DNA of 57,348 bases from a bacterium TMED88 (lineage in GTDB: Bacteria; Myxococcota_A; UBA9160; UBA4427), in NCBI GenBank assembly GCA_002171515.1, contig NHEP01000236.1, forward strand, positions 1 to 57,348, in the 5' to 3' direction. The notes under the pieces are model-generated. The model did not search any database and was not told the origin of the DNA. It saw only the letters and a list, made by a program, of their open reading frames with translations. This document shows positions 45,247-53,834 of the stretch, piece after piece; position 1 is the stretch's first letter; every line of letters begins with the position of its first letter. The position numbers and the translations under genes were made by a program.

Positions 45247-46631
45247 CCCGCCATGGGATGCTGAATCGCGAAGCGCTCGAATCTGGGATCCGTGAGGGTC
45301 AGATCGAGACGGTCCTGACCGTTCTCCCGGATCTCTACGGTCGATTGATGGGTAAGCGGATCTTGGGCGGATTCTTTCTTGAGGAAATTTTGGACGCGGG
45401 AATGCACGCCTGCGATTATCTGCTGGCTTCGGATATGGAGATGGACCCGACCCCCGGATATGCGTTGACCAGCTGGGAGACGGGCTATGGCGATCTGCGG
45501 GCGATTCCTGATCTGTCTTCGATGCGTCGCGCAGCGTGGCTGGATCGGACGGCCATCGTGATGTGTGATGTCCTCGAAGAAGAAAGAGATGTCCCGATTG
45601 CCGTTGCCCCGAGAAGTATCCTGAACCGACAAATCGAGCGGGCTGCGACGAGAGGCATCGTCCCTCATTTTGGAAGCGAGCTTGAGTTTTTTCTCTTTGA
45701 CGAGACCTACAGCAGCGCGCGAGCCAAGGGGTATCACGAACTCTCCGTGAGCCAGGCTTACAACGAGGATTACCATGTCCTCTCGGGCAGCTTCGCCGAA
45801 CCCATTGTGGGCGCGATTCGGAGGGAAGTGGACGCGTCCGGAATTCCCGTCGAGTTCAGCAAAGGGGAGGCGAGCCCCGGACAGCACGAAATCAATCTTC
45901 GGTACGGGCCGGCACTTGAAATGGCTGACCGGCACGTGATCTACAAGTTGGCCGCAAAAGAAATTGCTGCGCAGAGGAATGCTGCGCTGACTTTCATGGC
46001 CAAGTGGCACACCGACTACGCGGGAAACAGCTTGCACGTGCACATGAGTTTCACCGATTCCGAGGGGAAGTCGCTTTTCTCTGGGGAGGGTGATCCCATT
46101 CCCGGCACACAGGCCAGGATGAGTTCTTCGTTCCGGCACGCGGTCGGAGGACTGCTGGCCCACGCCCGGGGCCTATCGATGCTGTTTGCGCCCAATATCA
46201 ATTCCTACAAGCGGTATGTGGAGGGCACGTTCGCACCTACACGGGCGGCTTGGAGCTACGACAACCGGACCGTGGGCTTTCGAGTCGTGGGGCACGGAGA
46301 GGGATTGCGGATTGAGTGCAGGATTCCCGGGGGCGATGCCAATCCTTACCTCGTATACGCGGGGATGTTGGCGGCCGCTCTCGACGGTCTGGAAAATGAG
46401 ATCGACCCGGGTCCGCTCTTCGAGGGCAACGGCTACACGGCGACGGATCTACCTCGCGTCCCGTATTCTCTCGGGGAGGCAATAGGTGCCTTTGAGGCCA
46501 GCCCCTTGCCCCGAAATGCCTTCGGGGACGAGGTGGTCGACCATCTGATTCATTTTGCCCAGAGCGAATTGGCTGCCGGAGAGCGCGCTGTGACCGATTA
46601 TGAACGCGCCCGCTATTTCGAACGAGGTTAA
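45243..46631 (+). CDS. glutamine synthetase family protein (PuuA-like gamma-glutamyl ligase)
   Basis: 462 residues. Metal/glutamate site motifs are kept: HFGSELEFFLFDE, PGQHEINLRYG, NSLHVHMSF and NSYKRYVEGTFAPTRAAW followed by FRVVG; then RIECRIPGGDANPYL. The sequence lies in the gamma-glutamylpolyamine-synthetase group, not GlnA. It ligates glutamate to an amine or related compound; the amine is unknown. GTG overlaps the purF stop (GTGA), so the two are translationally coupled, which is unusual. Confidence 0.85.
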   Translation: MTRHGMLNREALESGIREGQIETVLTVLPDLYGRLMGKRILGGFFLEEILDAGMHACDYLLASDMEMDPTPGYALTSWETGYGDLRAIPDLSSMRRAAWLDRTAIVMCDVLEEERDVPIAVAPRSILNRQIERAATRGIVPHFGSELEFFLFDETYSSARAKGYHELSVSQAYNEDYHVLSGSFAEPIVGAIRREVDASGIPVEFSKGEASPGQHEINLRYGPALEMADRHVIYKLAAKEIAAQRNAALTFMAKWHTDYAGNSLHVHMSFTDSEGKSLFSGEGDPIPGTQARMSSSFRHAVGGLLAHARGLSMLFAPNINSYKRYVEGTFAPTRAAWSYDNRTVGFRVVGHGEGLRIECRIPGGDANPYLVYAGMLAAALDGLENEIDPGPLFEGNGYTATDLPRVPYSLGEAIGAFEASPLPRNAFGDEVVDHLIHFAQSELAAGERAVTDYERARYFERG

Positions 46632-46688
46632 GCGGGGAGACAACGAATCCGCGCTTGAGCCTTGTTGATGAATCGAGGAGGTTGCCCC

Positions 46689-47513
46689 GTGACCGGCGCC
46701 TCCGCCGTCCGAAAAAAGGGGAATGCCTTGGCCGAGAACCGTTCTTTGAAAGAGAAGACTGCCCTCGTGACGGGGGGGGGCAGCGGCATTGGCCGTCAGA
46801 GTGTTTTGAAGCTGGCTCGGGCAGGCGCTGCGGTGGTCGTGTTCGAGCAAAACGAGGCAGGCGGCCGGGCCGTCGTGGATGAAGTTCAGGCGGCCGGAGG
46901 CCGGGCCTGGCTGGCGCTCGGCGATGTATCCAACGATCAGGATGTGCAGTCGGCGATCGCCCAGGCGATGGCGGAAACTGGTGCGCTTCATGTCCTCTTT
47001 AACAATGCGGGGATCTTTCCTGATGCCGACGGATCCCCCACTCAGACCCCACTCGCTGTTTGGGAGCAAGTGATCGACGTCAATTTGAAGGGGGTTTTTC
47101 TTGGCTGCCGACACGGGATTCCCGCCATGCTGGAATCTGGCGGTGGGTCAATTATCAACACGGCCTCATTCGTTGCCGTTGTTGGAGCGGCCACCTCTCA
47201 GATCGCCTACACGGCGAGTAAGGGCGGTGTTTTGGCGATGACTCGAGAAATCGCTGTCGAGTATGCGCGCCAAGGCATACGGGCCAATGCGCTCTGTCCC
47301 GGACCGGTGAGGACGCCTCTCCTGGAAGAGCTGCTTTCCGATCCTGAGGCGCGAGCCCGTCGGATGGTTCATATCCCGATGGGCCGACTGGCCGAGGCGG
47401 AAGAACTTGCGGATGCGGTGCTGTACCTCGCCAGCGAGGACTCCTCGTATGTGACCGGAACGACTTTCCTAGTCGACGGGGGGATCACATCGGCTTACGT
47501 GACGCCCGAGTGA
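46689..47513 (+). CDS. SDR-family oxidoreductase
   Basis: 274 residues, a classical short-chain dehydrogenase. NAD(P) site ALVTGGGSGIGRQ, then LFNNAGIFPDA, catalytic Ser in SIINTASFVAVVG and YTASKGG (Tyr-x3-Lys), and the terminal TGTTFLVDGG. The best start is GTG 46689: GAGGAGG stands seven nt upstream. Longer readings from 46662 lack that. It follows the GS-family gene by 57 nt and probably belongs to the same unit. Substrate unknown. Confidence 0.87.
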   Translation: MTGASAVRKKGNALAENRSLKEKTALVTGGGSGIGRQSVLKLARAGAAVVVFEQNEAGGRAVVDEVQAAGGRAWLALGDVSNDQDVQSAIAQAMAETGALHVLFNNAGIFPDADGSPTQTPLAVWEQVIDVNLKGVFLGCRHGIPAMLESGGGSIINTASFVAVVGAATSQIAYTASKGGVLAMTREIAVEYARQGIRANALCPGPVRTPLLEELLSDPEARARRMVHIPMGRLAEAEELADAVLYLASEDSSYVTGTTFLVDGGITSAYVTPE

Positions 47514-47531
47514 TTCGGCGGCCTTTCATCC

Positions 47532-48545
47532 CTAAGGGCTTGACCGACGGCGGATGAGGAAAGACAGCCCTGCGACGAGGCCCAAGAGCAGAACAAAGAC
47601 GGCCAGATAAAGTCGGCTGGATGTCGTTGAGAGCGGAGTCTGATCTGGAGGGCAGAGTCCGTCGTTGAGGCCCGAGCGGCGGGTGTTCGGCGGGCAATCT
47701 AGGTGTGTGACCTGCAGGATCTGGTCGCGATAGAAGGCAAGGTCGGCCGCAAAGGTGGCGCTGCCGTAGAGGCTGGAGCGATGCGGGGCGTCCGGCCGAT
47801 TGCTGACGCTAAAAATGATGCCGACCAGGGCCAGACCTCTCTCGGGTTGGAGTACATCGGCATGACCAAAGACTGCGCCGCCTGAGTCTCCGAGGGCCGC
47901 TGCAGCCTCATACGCTGTGCTGGCGGGTCGGTCGATGGCTTCAAAGGTCATCGCGAAGGCCTGGGTATAGCCCTCGCCGTGGCGGACCGGGCCGAGGGTG
48001 CCGGTGACCTGGTTTGTCCCCCAGCGCCGGGTTCCGCCTTCGGCCCACATGAAACCATCGATCAACCCCTCTTCAGAATCGACTGTGATCGGATGGCCTC
48101 GGGCGGACCCTTGTGCGACAAGAGTCACCTCTTGGCCAATTCGGGGGGGGTGTTGGGCGAGCTCAAGCGTCGGCAGCTCGGGATCCGTCCTCAGCTGAAA
48201 AAGAATCAGGTCCGCTTTGGTTCCATCTGGGTTTTTGAGTTGCACCGGGCTGCCGGCGACGGGCTCGTATCGGATGCCGCCAAACTCAGTGATGCCTGCG
48301 CCGATGTGGGCTGCTGTCGCGACCCACCGATTACCCAGATAGACCACCGAGGAAGTCCCGCCCGGACGAGTCCCAACATTACTCCAGCCCCAGGCTGGAT
48401 CCGGCGGTGTGGTGTTTCCCGTGTCATCCGAAGCGTCGAGGACCAACGCGGACACCGAACTCCCCACAACCCATGCGGTAAGCCAGGCTAGGGAGTAGAG
48501 AAGCCATCCCCTCCATCGCGTTTTCGCGGATACGACTCCTCGCAT
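47532..48545 (-). CDS. membrane-anchored trypsin-like serine protease
   Basis: 337 residues. Signal sequence at about 12-33 (WLLYSLAWLTAWVVGSSVSA). Catalytic triad: His80 in WVATAAHIG, Asp112 in ADLILFQL, Ser221 in LGDSGGAVF. After the protease domain come a Cys-Pro region (LDCPPNTRRSGLNDGLCPPD) and a C-terminal membrane helix followed by RRRSSP. The tail resembles a GlyGly-CTERM/rhombosortase-like sorting end, but I cannot confirm it. ATG overlaps the nadB stop by 1 nt. It probably acts in the periplasm or on the surface. Confidence 0.78.
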   Translation of the reverse strand: MRGVVSAKTRWRGWLLYSLAWLTAWVVGSSVSALVLDASDDTGNTTPPDPAWGWSNVGTRPGGTSSVVYLGNRWVATAAHIGAGITEFGGIRYEPVAGSPVQLKNPDGTKADLILFQLRTDPELPTLELAQHPPRIGQEVTLVAQGSARGHPITVDSEEGLIDGFMWAEGGTRRWGTNQVTGTLGPVRHGEGYTQAFAMTFEAIDRPASTAYEAAAALGDSGGAVFGHADVLQPERGLALVGIIFSVSNRPDAPHRSSLYGSATFAADLAFYRDQILQVTHLDCPPNTRRSGLNDGLCPPDQTPLSTTSSRLYLAVFVLLLGLVAGLSFLIRRRSSP

Positions 48546-50179
48546 CAGTTCTGGGCGGGTGCGCTCCGGGGCGGAACACCTCGCTGGAGCAGGGTTTCCC
48601 GACGGAAATCAGAGTCGTTTCTCTCAGGATAATCGAGGTTGTAGTGAAGGCCGCGACTTTCTTTGCGGTGAAGGGCGGCTTGGATGATCAAGTCAGAGAT
48701 GGTGGCCAGATTTCGCAACTCCAGCAGCGGCGGAGTGATGCGAAAGTTCCAGTAGTAGTGGTTGATCTCTTCCTGAAGCAGGTCGATGCGTCGGGCCGCC
48801 CGTTGTAGCCGCCGGTCGGTGCGCACGATGCCGACGTAGTTCCACATGAAACGACGGATCTCGTCCCAGTTTTGTGTGATAACGACGGCATCATTGCTCT
48901 CGATGGTGTCACCATGCTGCCAGCTTTGAATTTCGCCGCAGGGAGGGAGTTGACTCACGCGGCGGACGGCCTCATCCGCCGCTGCGTCCGCGAACACAAG
49001 GGCTTCCAATAAGGAATTTGAGGCCAGTCGGTTCGCTCCGTGCACTCCTGTGCAGGATACTTCGCCCGCTGCAAATAAATTCGGGAGGTCGGTTTCGCCC
49101 TGAAGGTTGGTCCGCACTCCGCCGCAGCAGTAGTGAGCGGCGGGAACAACGGGTACACCCTCTTGGGCCATATCGATCCCGTACTCGAGGCAGCGCTGAC
49201 TGATGGTGGGGAATCTTTCCCGAATAAAGCTGCTCTGCTGATGGGTGATGTCGAGGTAAACGCAATCCTCTCCGGATTGTTTGAGCTCGCTATCAATCGC
49301 TCTGGCGACGACATCTCGGGGCGCCAAGTCCCCCATTTCGTGGTAACGGGTCATGAAGCTCTCACCGTCCGCATTTCGAAGCGTGGCGCCCTCGCCGCGG
49401 ACGGCTTCGCTGATCAGAAAGGATTTGGCCTCGGGGTGAAAGAGGCATGTCGGATGGAATTGCATGAATTCCATGTTGGCCACACTCGCACCTGCTCGAT
49501 AGGCCATCGCCATTCCATCGCCCGATGCGATGTCCGGGTTGCTGGTATAGAGGTAAACCTTTCCGGCTCCTCCGGTTGCTAGAAGCGTGATGGGCGCGAT
49601 AAATCGGGTGACGTTTCCCTGGGCGGCATCCAGTACGTAGGCGCCGATGGCCCGGTCTGGCTCCGTGCGTCCGGCTCGATGAGCCGTGAGGAGATCTACC
49701 GCGCAGTGGTTCTCGAACAGGGTGATATTGGGATGCGCTTCGATACGGGCGAGGAGGGCCCGTTCGATTTCGTGGCCGGTGGCATCCCGGTGATGGAGAA
49801 TCCGCCTTTGGGAGTGCCCCCCTTCGCGGCCGAGGTCGTAGGGACTCCCAGAAGAATTGGCGGAGGTTCGGTCAAATTCGACGCCCCATTTCAGCAGCCC
49901 TTCGATGGCCCGAGGCCCATTTTCGACCACGAAGCGAACGACTTCTTCGTTGCAGAGTCCCGCTCCGGCATAGAGGGTGTCCTCGATATGGGCCTCGAAG
50001 CTGTCTTCACCATCGACTACGGCGGCGATTCCGCCCTGTGCGTAGTTGGTGGCGGTTTCCGCGGCATGTTTCTTGGTCACGATCGCGACCCGGCCCCGCT
50101 CAGCCACCCGCAACGCAAAGTGGAGGCCCGCGATTCCACTGCCGATCACGAGAAAATCAGATTCGAAAGGCTGGTCCAT
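48545..50179 (-). CDS. nadB: L-aspartate oxidase
   Basis: 544 residues. The first enzyme of NAD synthesis from aspartate, FAD-dependent. FAD site: FLVIGSGIAGLHFALR and TNYAQGGIAAV; further marks are QFHPTCLF, GEVSCTGVHGANRLASNSLLEALVF and a C-terminal helical domain. The full length is kept. A divergent gap of 225 nt separates it from the lytic transglycosylase. The next gene on the strand, the protease, shares the stop/start junction. Confidence 0.95.
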   Translation of the reverse strand: MDQPFESDFLVIGSGIAGLHFALRVAERGRVAIVTKKHAAETATNYAQGGIAAVVDGEDSFEAHIEDTLYAGAGLCNEEVVRFVVENGPRAIEGLLKWGVEFDRTSANSSGSPYDLGREGGHSQRRILHHRDATGHEIERALLARIEAHPNITLFENHCAVDLLTAHRAGRTEPDRAIGAYVLDAAQGNVTRFIAPITLLATGGAGKVYLYTSNPDIASGDGMAMAYRAGASVANMEFMQFHPTCLFHPEAKSFLISEAVRGEGATLRNADGESFMTRYHEMGDLAPRDVVARAIDSELKQSGEDCVYLDITHQQSSFIRERFPTISQRCLEYGIDMAQEGVPVVPAAHYCCGGVRTNLQGETDLPNLFAAGEVSCTGVHGANRLASNSLLEALVFADAAADEAVRRVSQLPPCGEIQSWQHGDTIESNDAVVITQNWDEIRRFMWNYVGIVRTDRRLQRAARRIDLLQEEINHYYWNFRITPPLLELRNLATISDLIIQAALHRKESRGLHYNLDYPERNDSDFRRETLLQRGVPPRSAPAQN

Positions 50180-50404
50180 CCGGTGCTGGATCCTCTTCGC
50201 TCCGACTGCAGGGCCATCGCTTTGGAGATTGGGGGGCTGTACGGGGTTGGGCGGTTCCTAGGAGTTGAGAACAGAGACAGGTCGATTGGCAGCGCCGCTC
50301 ATGTCACGGACCGGACTCTCCGAAGAATCAGGAAGTGACCTGATCCCCAAGTTTATCGATTGACGCCGCGGGCTGGCAATGAGCAAGCCCCCCCCCAGGG
50401 AAAA

Positions 50405-51061
50405 ATGATGTCGTTGGCCGGTTGTGACTTTTTCTCCATACGCCCCAGATTTGGATTCCGGACGGTCTGCTTGGTCGTGGGTCTTGGAATCGCTGGCCTT
50501 TGGGCGTCGAGCGCATCGGGAGGTTCGACGATTTATCGATTTGTCGACGCGGAAGGTGTCGTGCACTTCAGCGATGTGGCTCACGACCGGCGCTTTAAGC
50601 CCATCAAAAAAAAGCTTTCCACGTCGGTTGCTGTCAGCCGGTCGAATCGGCCGAAAGCACCGGTCCAGCATGCATTCGACCTCTTAATTGCCCGCACGGC
50701 TAGGTCCTTTGGGGTGGATCCGGCTCTCGTGAAGGCTGTGGTCGCCGCCGAATCGAATTTTCAGGTGGAGGCGGTTTCTCACGCCGGGGCCCAGGGATTG
50801 ATGCAGTTAATGCCCGGGACTGCTGAGGAAATGGGAGTGAGGGCGCCCTTGAAGGCCGGCGACAACCTGAAAGGGGGTGTTCAGTACCTCAAGGCGATGC
50901 TCGATCGCTACGGCGATGTCGAGCATGCTCTGGCGGCCTACAACGCTGGGCCCGGCGCCGTGGATCGGCATGGAGGGATTCCGCCTTATCGGGAGACACA
51001 GGCTTACGTGAAGCGGGTTCTGAATTACTATCGGGGCTACCAGCATCACTTTCCTCGATGA
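50405..51061 (+). CDS. lytic transglycosylase with DUF4124 domain
   Basis: 218 residues. A signal or anchor segment at about 19-37 (RTVCLVVGLGIAGLWASSA), then a DUF4124-like STIYRFVDAEGVVHFSDV, then the SLT domain: catalytic Glu116 in VVAAESNFQ, AGAQGLMQLMPGTAEEMGV and ALAAYNAGPGAV. It cleaves peptidoglycan glycan strands forming anhydro ends. ATG 50405 follows AGGG at short spacing; a frame from 50360 is possible. Confidence 0.88.
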   Translation: MMSLAGCDFFSIRPRFGFRTVCLVVGLGIAGLWASSASGGSTIYRFVDAEGVVHFSDVAHDRRFKPIKKKLSTSVAVSRSNRPKAPVQHAFDLLIARTARSFGVDPALVKAVVAAESNFQVEAVSHAGAQGLMQLMPGTAEEMGVRAPLKAGDNLKGGVQYLKAMLDRYGDVEHALAAYNAGPGAVDRHGGIPPYRETQAYVKRVLNYYRGYQHHFPR

Positions 51062-51120
51062 GTCCCCTGGTCCGTACGGGTTCGATCGAGGCCAACCAGC
51101 GAAGATGAAGAAGGGGCGCA

Positions 51121-51798
51121 ATGGAGCCGGGTGAAGCCACGCGCCTCGAAGCTGAAGTCGGCCCCGAAGCCTCGGGTTCTCAGAACCGATCGGCGTTCGC
51201 GGGGAAGCCCCGACAGCACCGCGAGGTCTTCTGGAATCTTCCCAATACGATCACGATGCTTCGGATCGCCGCCGTTCCGGTCATGTTATTGATCCCGACG
51301 GCTTGGGCTCTGACCCGTTCGGGGAGCCGATTTATGGGCTGGGTCTTCATTCTGGCCGCGTTGTCAGACATTCTCGATGGTTGGTTGGCGCGGCGCGGAG
51401 GCGGAGCAGATGTCACCCGAGTTGGGAAGCTTCTGGACCCATTGGCCGACAAATTGTTGGTTTCAACGGCCCTGATTATGCTGGTGGCCGTTGATCGGAT
51501 TCCGGTCTGGGCCACGGTGATGGTGGTTGTCATCGTGGGACGGGAGCTGGCCGTGACCGGGTTGCGAGGGATGGCGTCCTCGGATGGCCACGTGGTCGGG
51601 GCGTCTTGGCAGGGGAAGCTGAAATCTCTGGCTCAGAATATTTCCGTTGCGGCTCTACTTTTGCACTATCCGATTTTCGGGCTGCCCGCCCATGAAATTG
51701 GGCTGACACTCCTTGGGGTGGCAACGGCACTCACTTTTTGGTCGGGGTATGTGTACTTCGCCGATTACTTTGGGTGGGAGGAGCCGCCGGCGAGCTGA
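51121..51798 (+). CDS. pgsA: CDP-diacylglycerol-glycerol-3-phosphate 3-phosphatidyltransferase
   Basis: 225 residues. First step to phosphatidylglycerol. The CDP-alcohol phosphatidyltransferase motif is DILDGWLARRGGG followed by GKLLDPLADKLL. The N-terminal 38 residues are polar; NLPNTITMLRIAAVPVMLL marks the family start. About five membrane helices. GAAGAAGGGG stands before the ATG. Uses the CDP-diacylglycerol made by CdsA at 26110. Confidence 0.93.
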   Translation: MEPGEATRLEAEVGPEASGSQNRSAFAGKPRQHREVFWNLPNTITMLRIAAVPVMLLIPTAWALTRSGSRFMGWVFILAALSDILDGWLARRGGGADVTRVGKLLDPLADKLLVSTALIMLVAVDRIPVWATVMVVVIVGRELAVTGLRGMASSDGHVVGASWQGKLKSLAQNISVAALLLHYPIFGLPAHEIGLTLLGVATALTFWSGYVYFADYFGWEEPPAS

Positions 51799-51914
51799 TC
51801 GCCCAGCGAGCGGCCGAATGGTTTCACGTCAGGCCCCGGAACCGGGAAGGTCACGACGGGGACAGATGATGAGGGGCCACAGGTGGCTCCCGGACAGGAA
51901 GGGGTCCAAGCATC

Positions 51915-53234
51915 ATGTCAAGCGAACGCCTAGAAGAGCTGGCGCGACGAATCGACGACCGTACGGCCCGCATCGGAGTCATCGGTTTGGGGTACGTCGG
52001 TCTGCCTTTAGCCCTCGAGTTCGCCAAGGCCGGCTTCGAAGTGGTGGGTTTTGACGTCGACGTGAGAAAGGTGAGGGACATTGGGCGGGGCGTTTCCTAT
52101 ATCGGCGACGTGTCCACAGAAGATTTGCAGGCGATGGTGAATGCAGGGCGTCTGCAGGCGACTGAGGATTTTGACAAGCTGCACGGTGTCCAAATCGTCA
52201 ACATCTGCGTGCCCACGCCTTTGACTCGAACCAAGGATCCCGACATATCCTTTATGGCTCGGGCGGTTGAGCAAATCAAAGAAAGACTGCACCCAGGCAC
52301 TCTCGTGATTTTGGGTTCGACGACTTACCCGGGCACAACGGATGAGCTCTTTGTTCCTGAGCTTGAACAGACCGGCCTTAAAATTGGACGAGACTTTGCT
52401 TTAGCCTTTGCCCCGGAGCGAATCGATCCGGCGAATCAAGCTTTTCAGGTTCGAAATGTGCCGAAGGTTGTGGGCGGTGCGACCCCCCTATGCACGGAAC
52501 TGGCCTGTCGAGTGTACGACACCATTTTTGATCAGACCGTGCCTGTTTCATCGACGCGAGCTGCGGAAATGGTGAAGTTGCTGGAGAACACATTTCGCGC
52601 GATCAATATCGGTTTGGCGAATGAAGTCGCTTTGATGTGCGAGCGACTTGACCTCGATGTTTGGGAAGTCATTGAGGCTGCGGCCACCAAGCCCTACGGA
52701 TTTATGAAATTCTTGCCCGGTCCCGGTTTGGGCGGTCACTGTATTCCGGTTGACCCAAGCTATCTGTCTTGGAAACTCAAGTCTTTGAATTTTTCGGCTC
52801 GCTTCATCGAATTGGCGACAGAGATCAACAGCGGAATGCCCGAACACGTGGCGGACCGCATCGCTGAATTGCTGAATGAGGACCGCTTGGCGGTCAATGG
52901 ATCCCGGATTCTGATCTTGGGTGTGGCGTATAAGAAGGATGTTGGGGATATGCGGGAGTCCCCAGCGATCGATGTGATCGGCACTCTGGCGCGTCGAGGT
53001 GCGGAAATCGCATACCACGATCCCTATGTGGACGAGTGTGAAATCGACGGCGTGCTTTACAAAAACAGCGATTTGACCGACGAAGCCATCGCGGCTGCGG
53101 ATATCGCCGTGATCCTGACGGATCACACAAGCGTCGACTATGCCCGGCTCGCGGAAAAGGGAAGGCGTATCTTCGATTCCCGCAACGCGACCCAGGGGCT
53201 GACCGATCACCGAGAGAAGATCACGAAGCTTTAA
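51915..53234 (+). CDS. nucleotide-sugar dehydrogenase (UDP-N-acetylhexosamine 6-dehydrogenase type, WbpA/WecC-like)
   Basis: 439 residues. NAD site IGVIGLGYVGLPLALEFAKAG, the linker VNICVPTPL, and the catalytic Cys in GPGLGGHCIPVDP. The pattern fits WbpA/WecC dehydrogenases that make UDP-HexNAcA for O-antigen or capsule. It may supply an acidic sugar to surface glycans such as those of the island at 28-42 kb, but it is 10 kb away. A GC-rich hairpin-like stretch follows (about 53238-53274) without a T-run. Confidence 0.92.
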   Translation: MSSERLEELARRIDDRTARIGVIGLGYVGLPLALEFAKAGFEVVGFDVDVRKVRDIGRGVSYIGDVSTEDLQAMVNAGRLQATEDFDKLHGVQIVNICVPTPLTRTKDPDISFMARAVEQIKERLHPGTLVILGSTTYPGTTDELFVPELEQTGLKIGRDFALAFAPERIDPANQAFQVRNVPKVVGGATPLCTELACRVYDTIFDQTVPVSSTRAAEMVKLLENTFRAINIGLANEVALMCERLDLDVWEVIEAAATKPYGFMKFLPGPGLGGHCIPVDPSYLSWKLKSLNFSARFIELATEINSGMPEHVADRIAELLNEDRLAVNGSRILILGVAYKKDVGDMRESPAIDVIGTLARRGAEIAYHDPYVDECEIDGVLYKNSDLTDEAIAAADIAVILTDHTSVDYARLAEKGRRIFDSRNATQGLTDHREKITKL

Positions 53235-53283
53235 TGCCCCCCCCCTTCGGGGCGAAAGGGGCGTCCCCTCGCAGTGCCGACTC

Positions 53284-53312
53284 TTGACGGCAGCCTTGAG
53301 CTTCCGTAAACA
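53284..53312 (+). promoter_or_regulatory. sigma-70-like promoter of tRNA-Gly
   Basis: TTGACG at 53284-53289 and TAAACA at 53307-53312 with a 17-bp spacer; the expected start near 53320 is about 16 nt before the tRNA. Confidence 0.5.
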
Positions 53313-53335
53313 CTCGATCCCTAGAGGTTTTTGAC

Positions 53336-53411
53336 GCACGAGTAGCTCAGCTGGTAGAGCATCACGTTGCCAACGTGAGGGTCGCCGGTTCGAATCCGGT
53401 CTCGTGCTCCA
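53336..53411 (+). tRNA. tRNA-Gly (anticodon GCC)
   Basis: 76 nt with encoded CCA. Acceptor gcacgag pairs with ctcgtgc; D arm gctc/gagc; anticodon stem tcacg/cgtga with loop TTGCCAA (anticodon 53369-53371); T arm ccggttcgaatccgg type; discriminator T as in other bacterial tRNA-Gly(GCC). Confidence 0.97.
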
Positions 53412-53412
53412 T
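53371..53412 (+). repeat. 42-bp att-like direct repeat, copy 1 (3' half of tRNA-Gly)
   Basis: Runs from the last anticodon base to one base beyond CCA. It is identical to 53598-53639, 227 bp away. Confidence 0.85.
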
Positions 53413-53417
53413 GTAAG

Positions 53418-53458
53418 CCCCCGAACACTCTCGTGCATACGAGGTGTTCGGGGGTTTT
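53418..53458 (+). terminator. intrinsic terminator of tRNA-Gly
   Basis: 11-bp stem cccccgaacac with gtgttcggggg, an inner ctcg/cgag stem around TGCATA, then TTTT at 53455-53458. Confidence 0.85.
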
Positions 53459-53597
53459 GTGTTGTTGGGGGGCGGCTGACCCACCGTTGACGCAAGCGAG
53501 ATTCTGTCTCGGGGTGGGAGGCAGGATGAATGCTCTCGCCGCACACGTTTCGGCTTGTCCCTGCTTTGATTCGAAAATCGCGTGACTCTCATGTCTG

Positions 53598-53639
53598 CAA
53601 CGTGAGGGTCGCCGGTTCGAATCCGGTCTCGTGCTCCAT
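53598..53639 (+). repeat. 42-bp att-like direct repeat, copy 2 (displaced tRNA-Gly 3' half)
   Basis: Exact copy of 53371-53412. Upstream of it tcatgtctgcaa still forms an anticodon-like stem (tcatg with cgtga) but the acceptor 5' strand and D arm are missing, so it is not a tRNA gene. It looks like an integration end point. Confidence 0.8.
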
Positions 53640-53649
53640 TCTCAAGAAG

Positions 53650-53678
53650 CTCGCCGCGTCGAATGAGGTGGGTTTTTT
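53650..53678 (+). terminator. possible small terminator after the displaced tRNA half
   Basis: ctcgcc with ggtggg (G-U pairs included) followed by six T at 53673-53678. Perhaps the original terminator of the tRNA gene before insertion. Confidence 0.3.
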
Positions 53679-53834
53679 GCGGTTTGCGTCGAGTTCGAGC
53701 TGGCCAGGCCGGATTCGGCGTCCAGCATCATGAGATGCTGACCCGGTTGGCCTGTGAGATCATGAGCTGGGCCACACGAATCCAGATCGCCAAGGCGACG
53801 TTTTGCTGACGGTCTGAGCAAAGGAAATGAATCG

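Larger units (their letters stand above)
53459..53834. other. non-coding region with tRNA fragment, no gene seen
   Basis: Holds the second tRNA 3'-half copy and a possible small terminator; otherwise no open frame with family resemblance. No integrase or phage gene. The acyl-CoA dehydrogenase gene begins at 53835 after AAAGGAAATGA. Confidence 0.6.

Noticed and set aside
53238-53274. Terminator after the UDP-sugar dehydrogenase
   Set aside because: GC-rich, partly self-complementary, but several registers compete and there is no T-run.
53590-53639. A second tRNA gene (apparent Ala-TGC anticodon loop)
   Set aside because: The acceptor 5' strand and D arm are missing; only the 3' half is present, so it is an att-like fragment.
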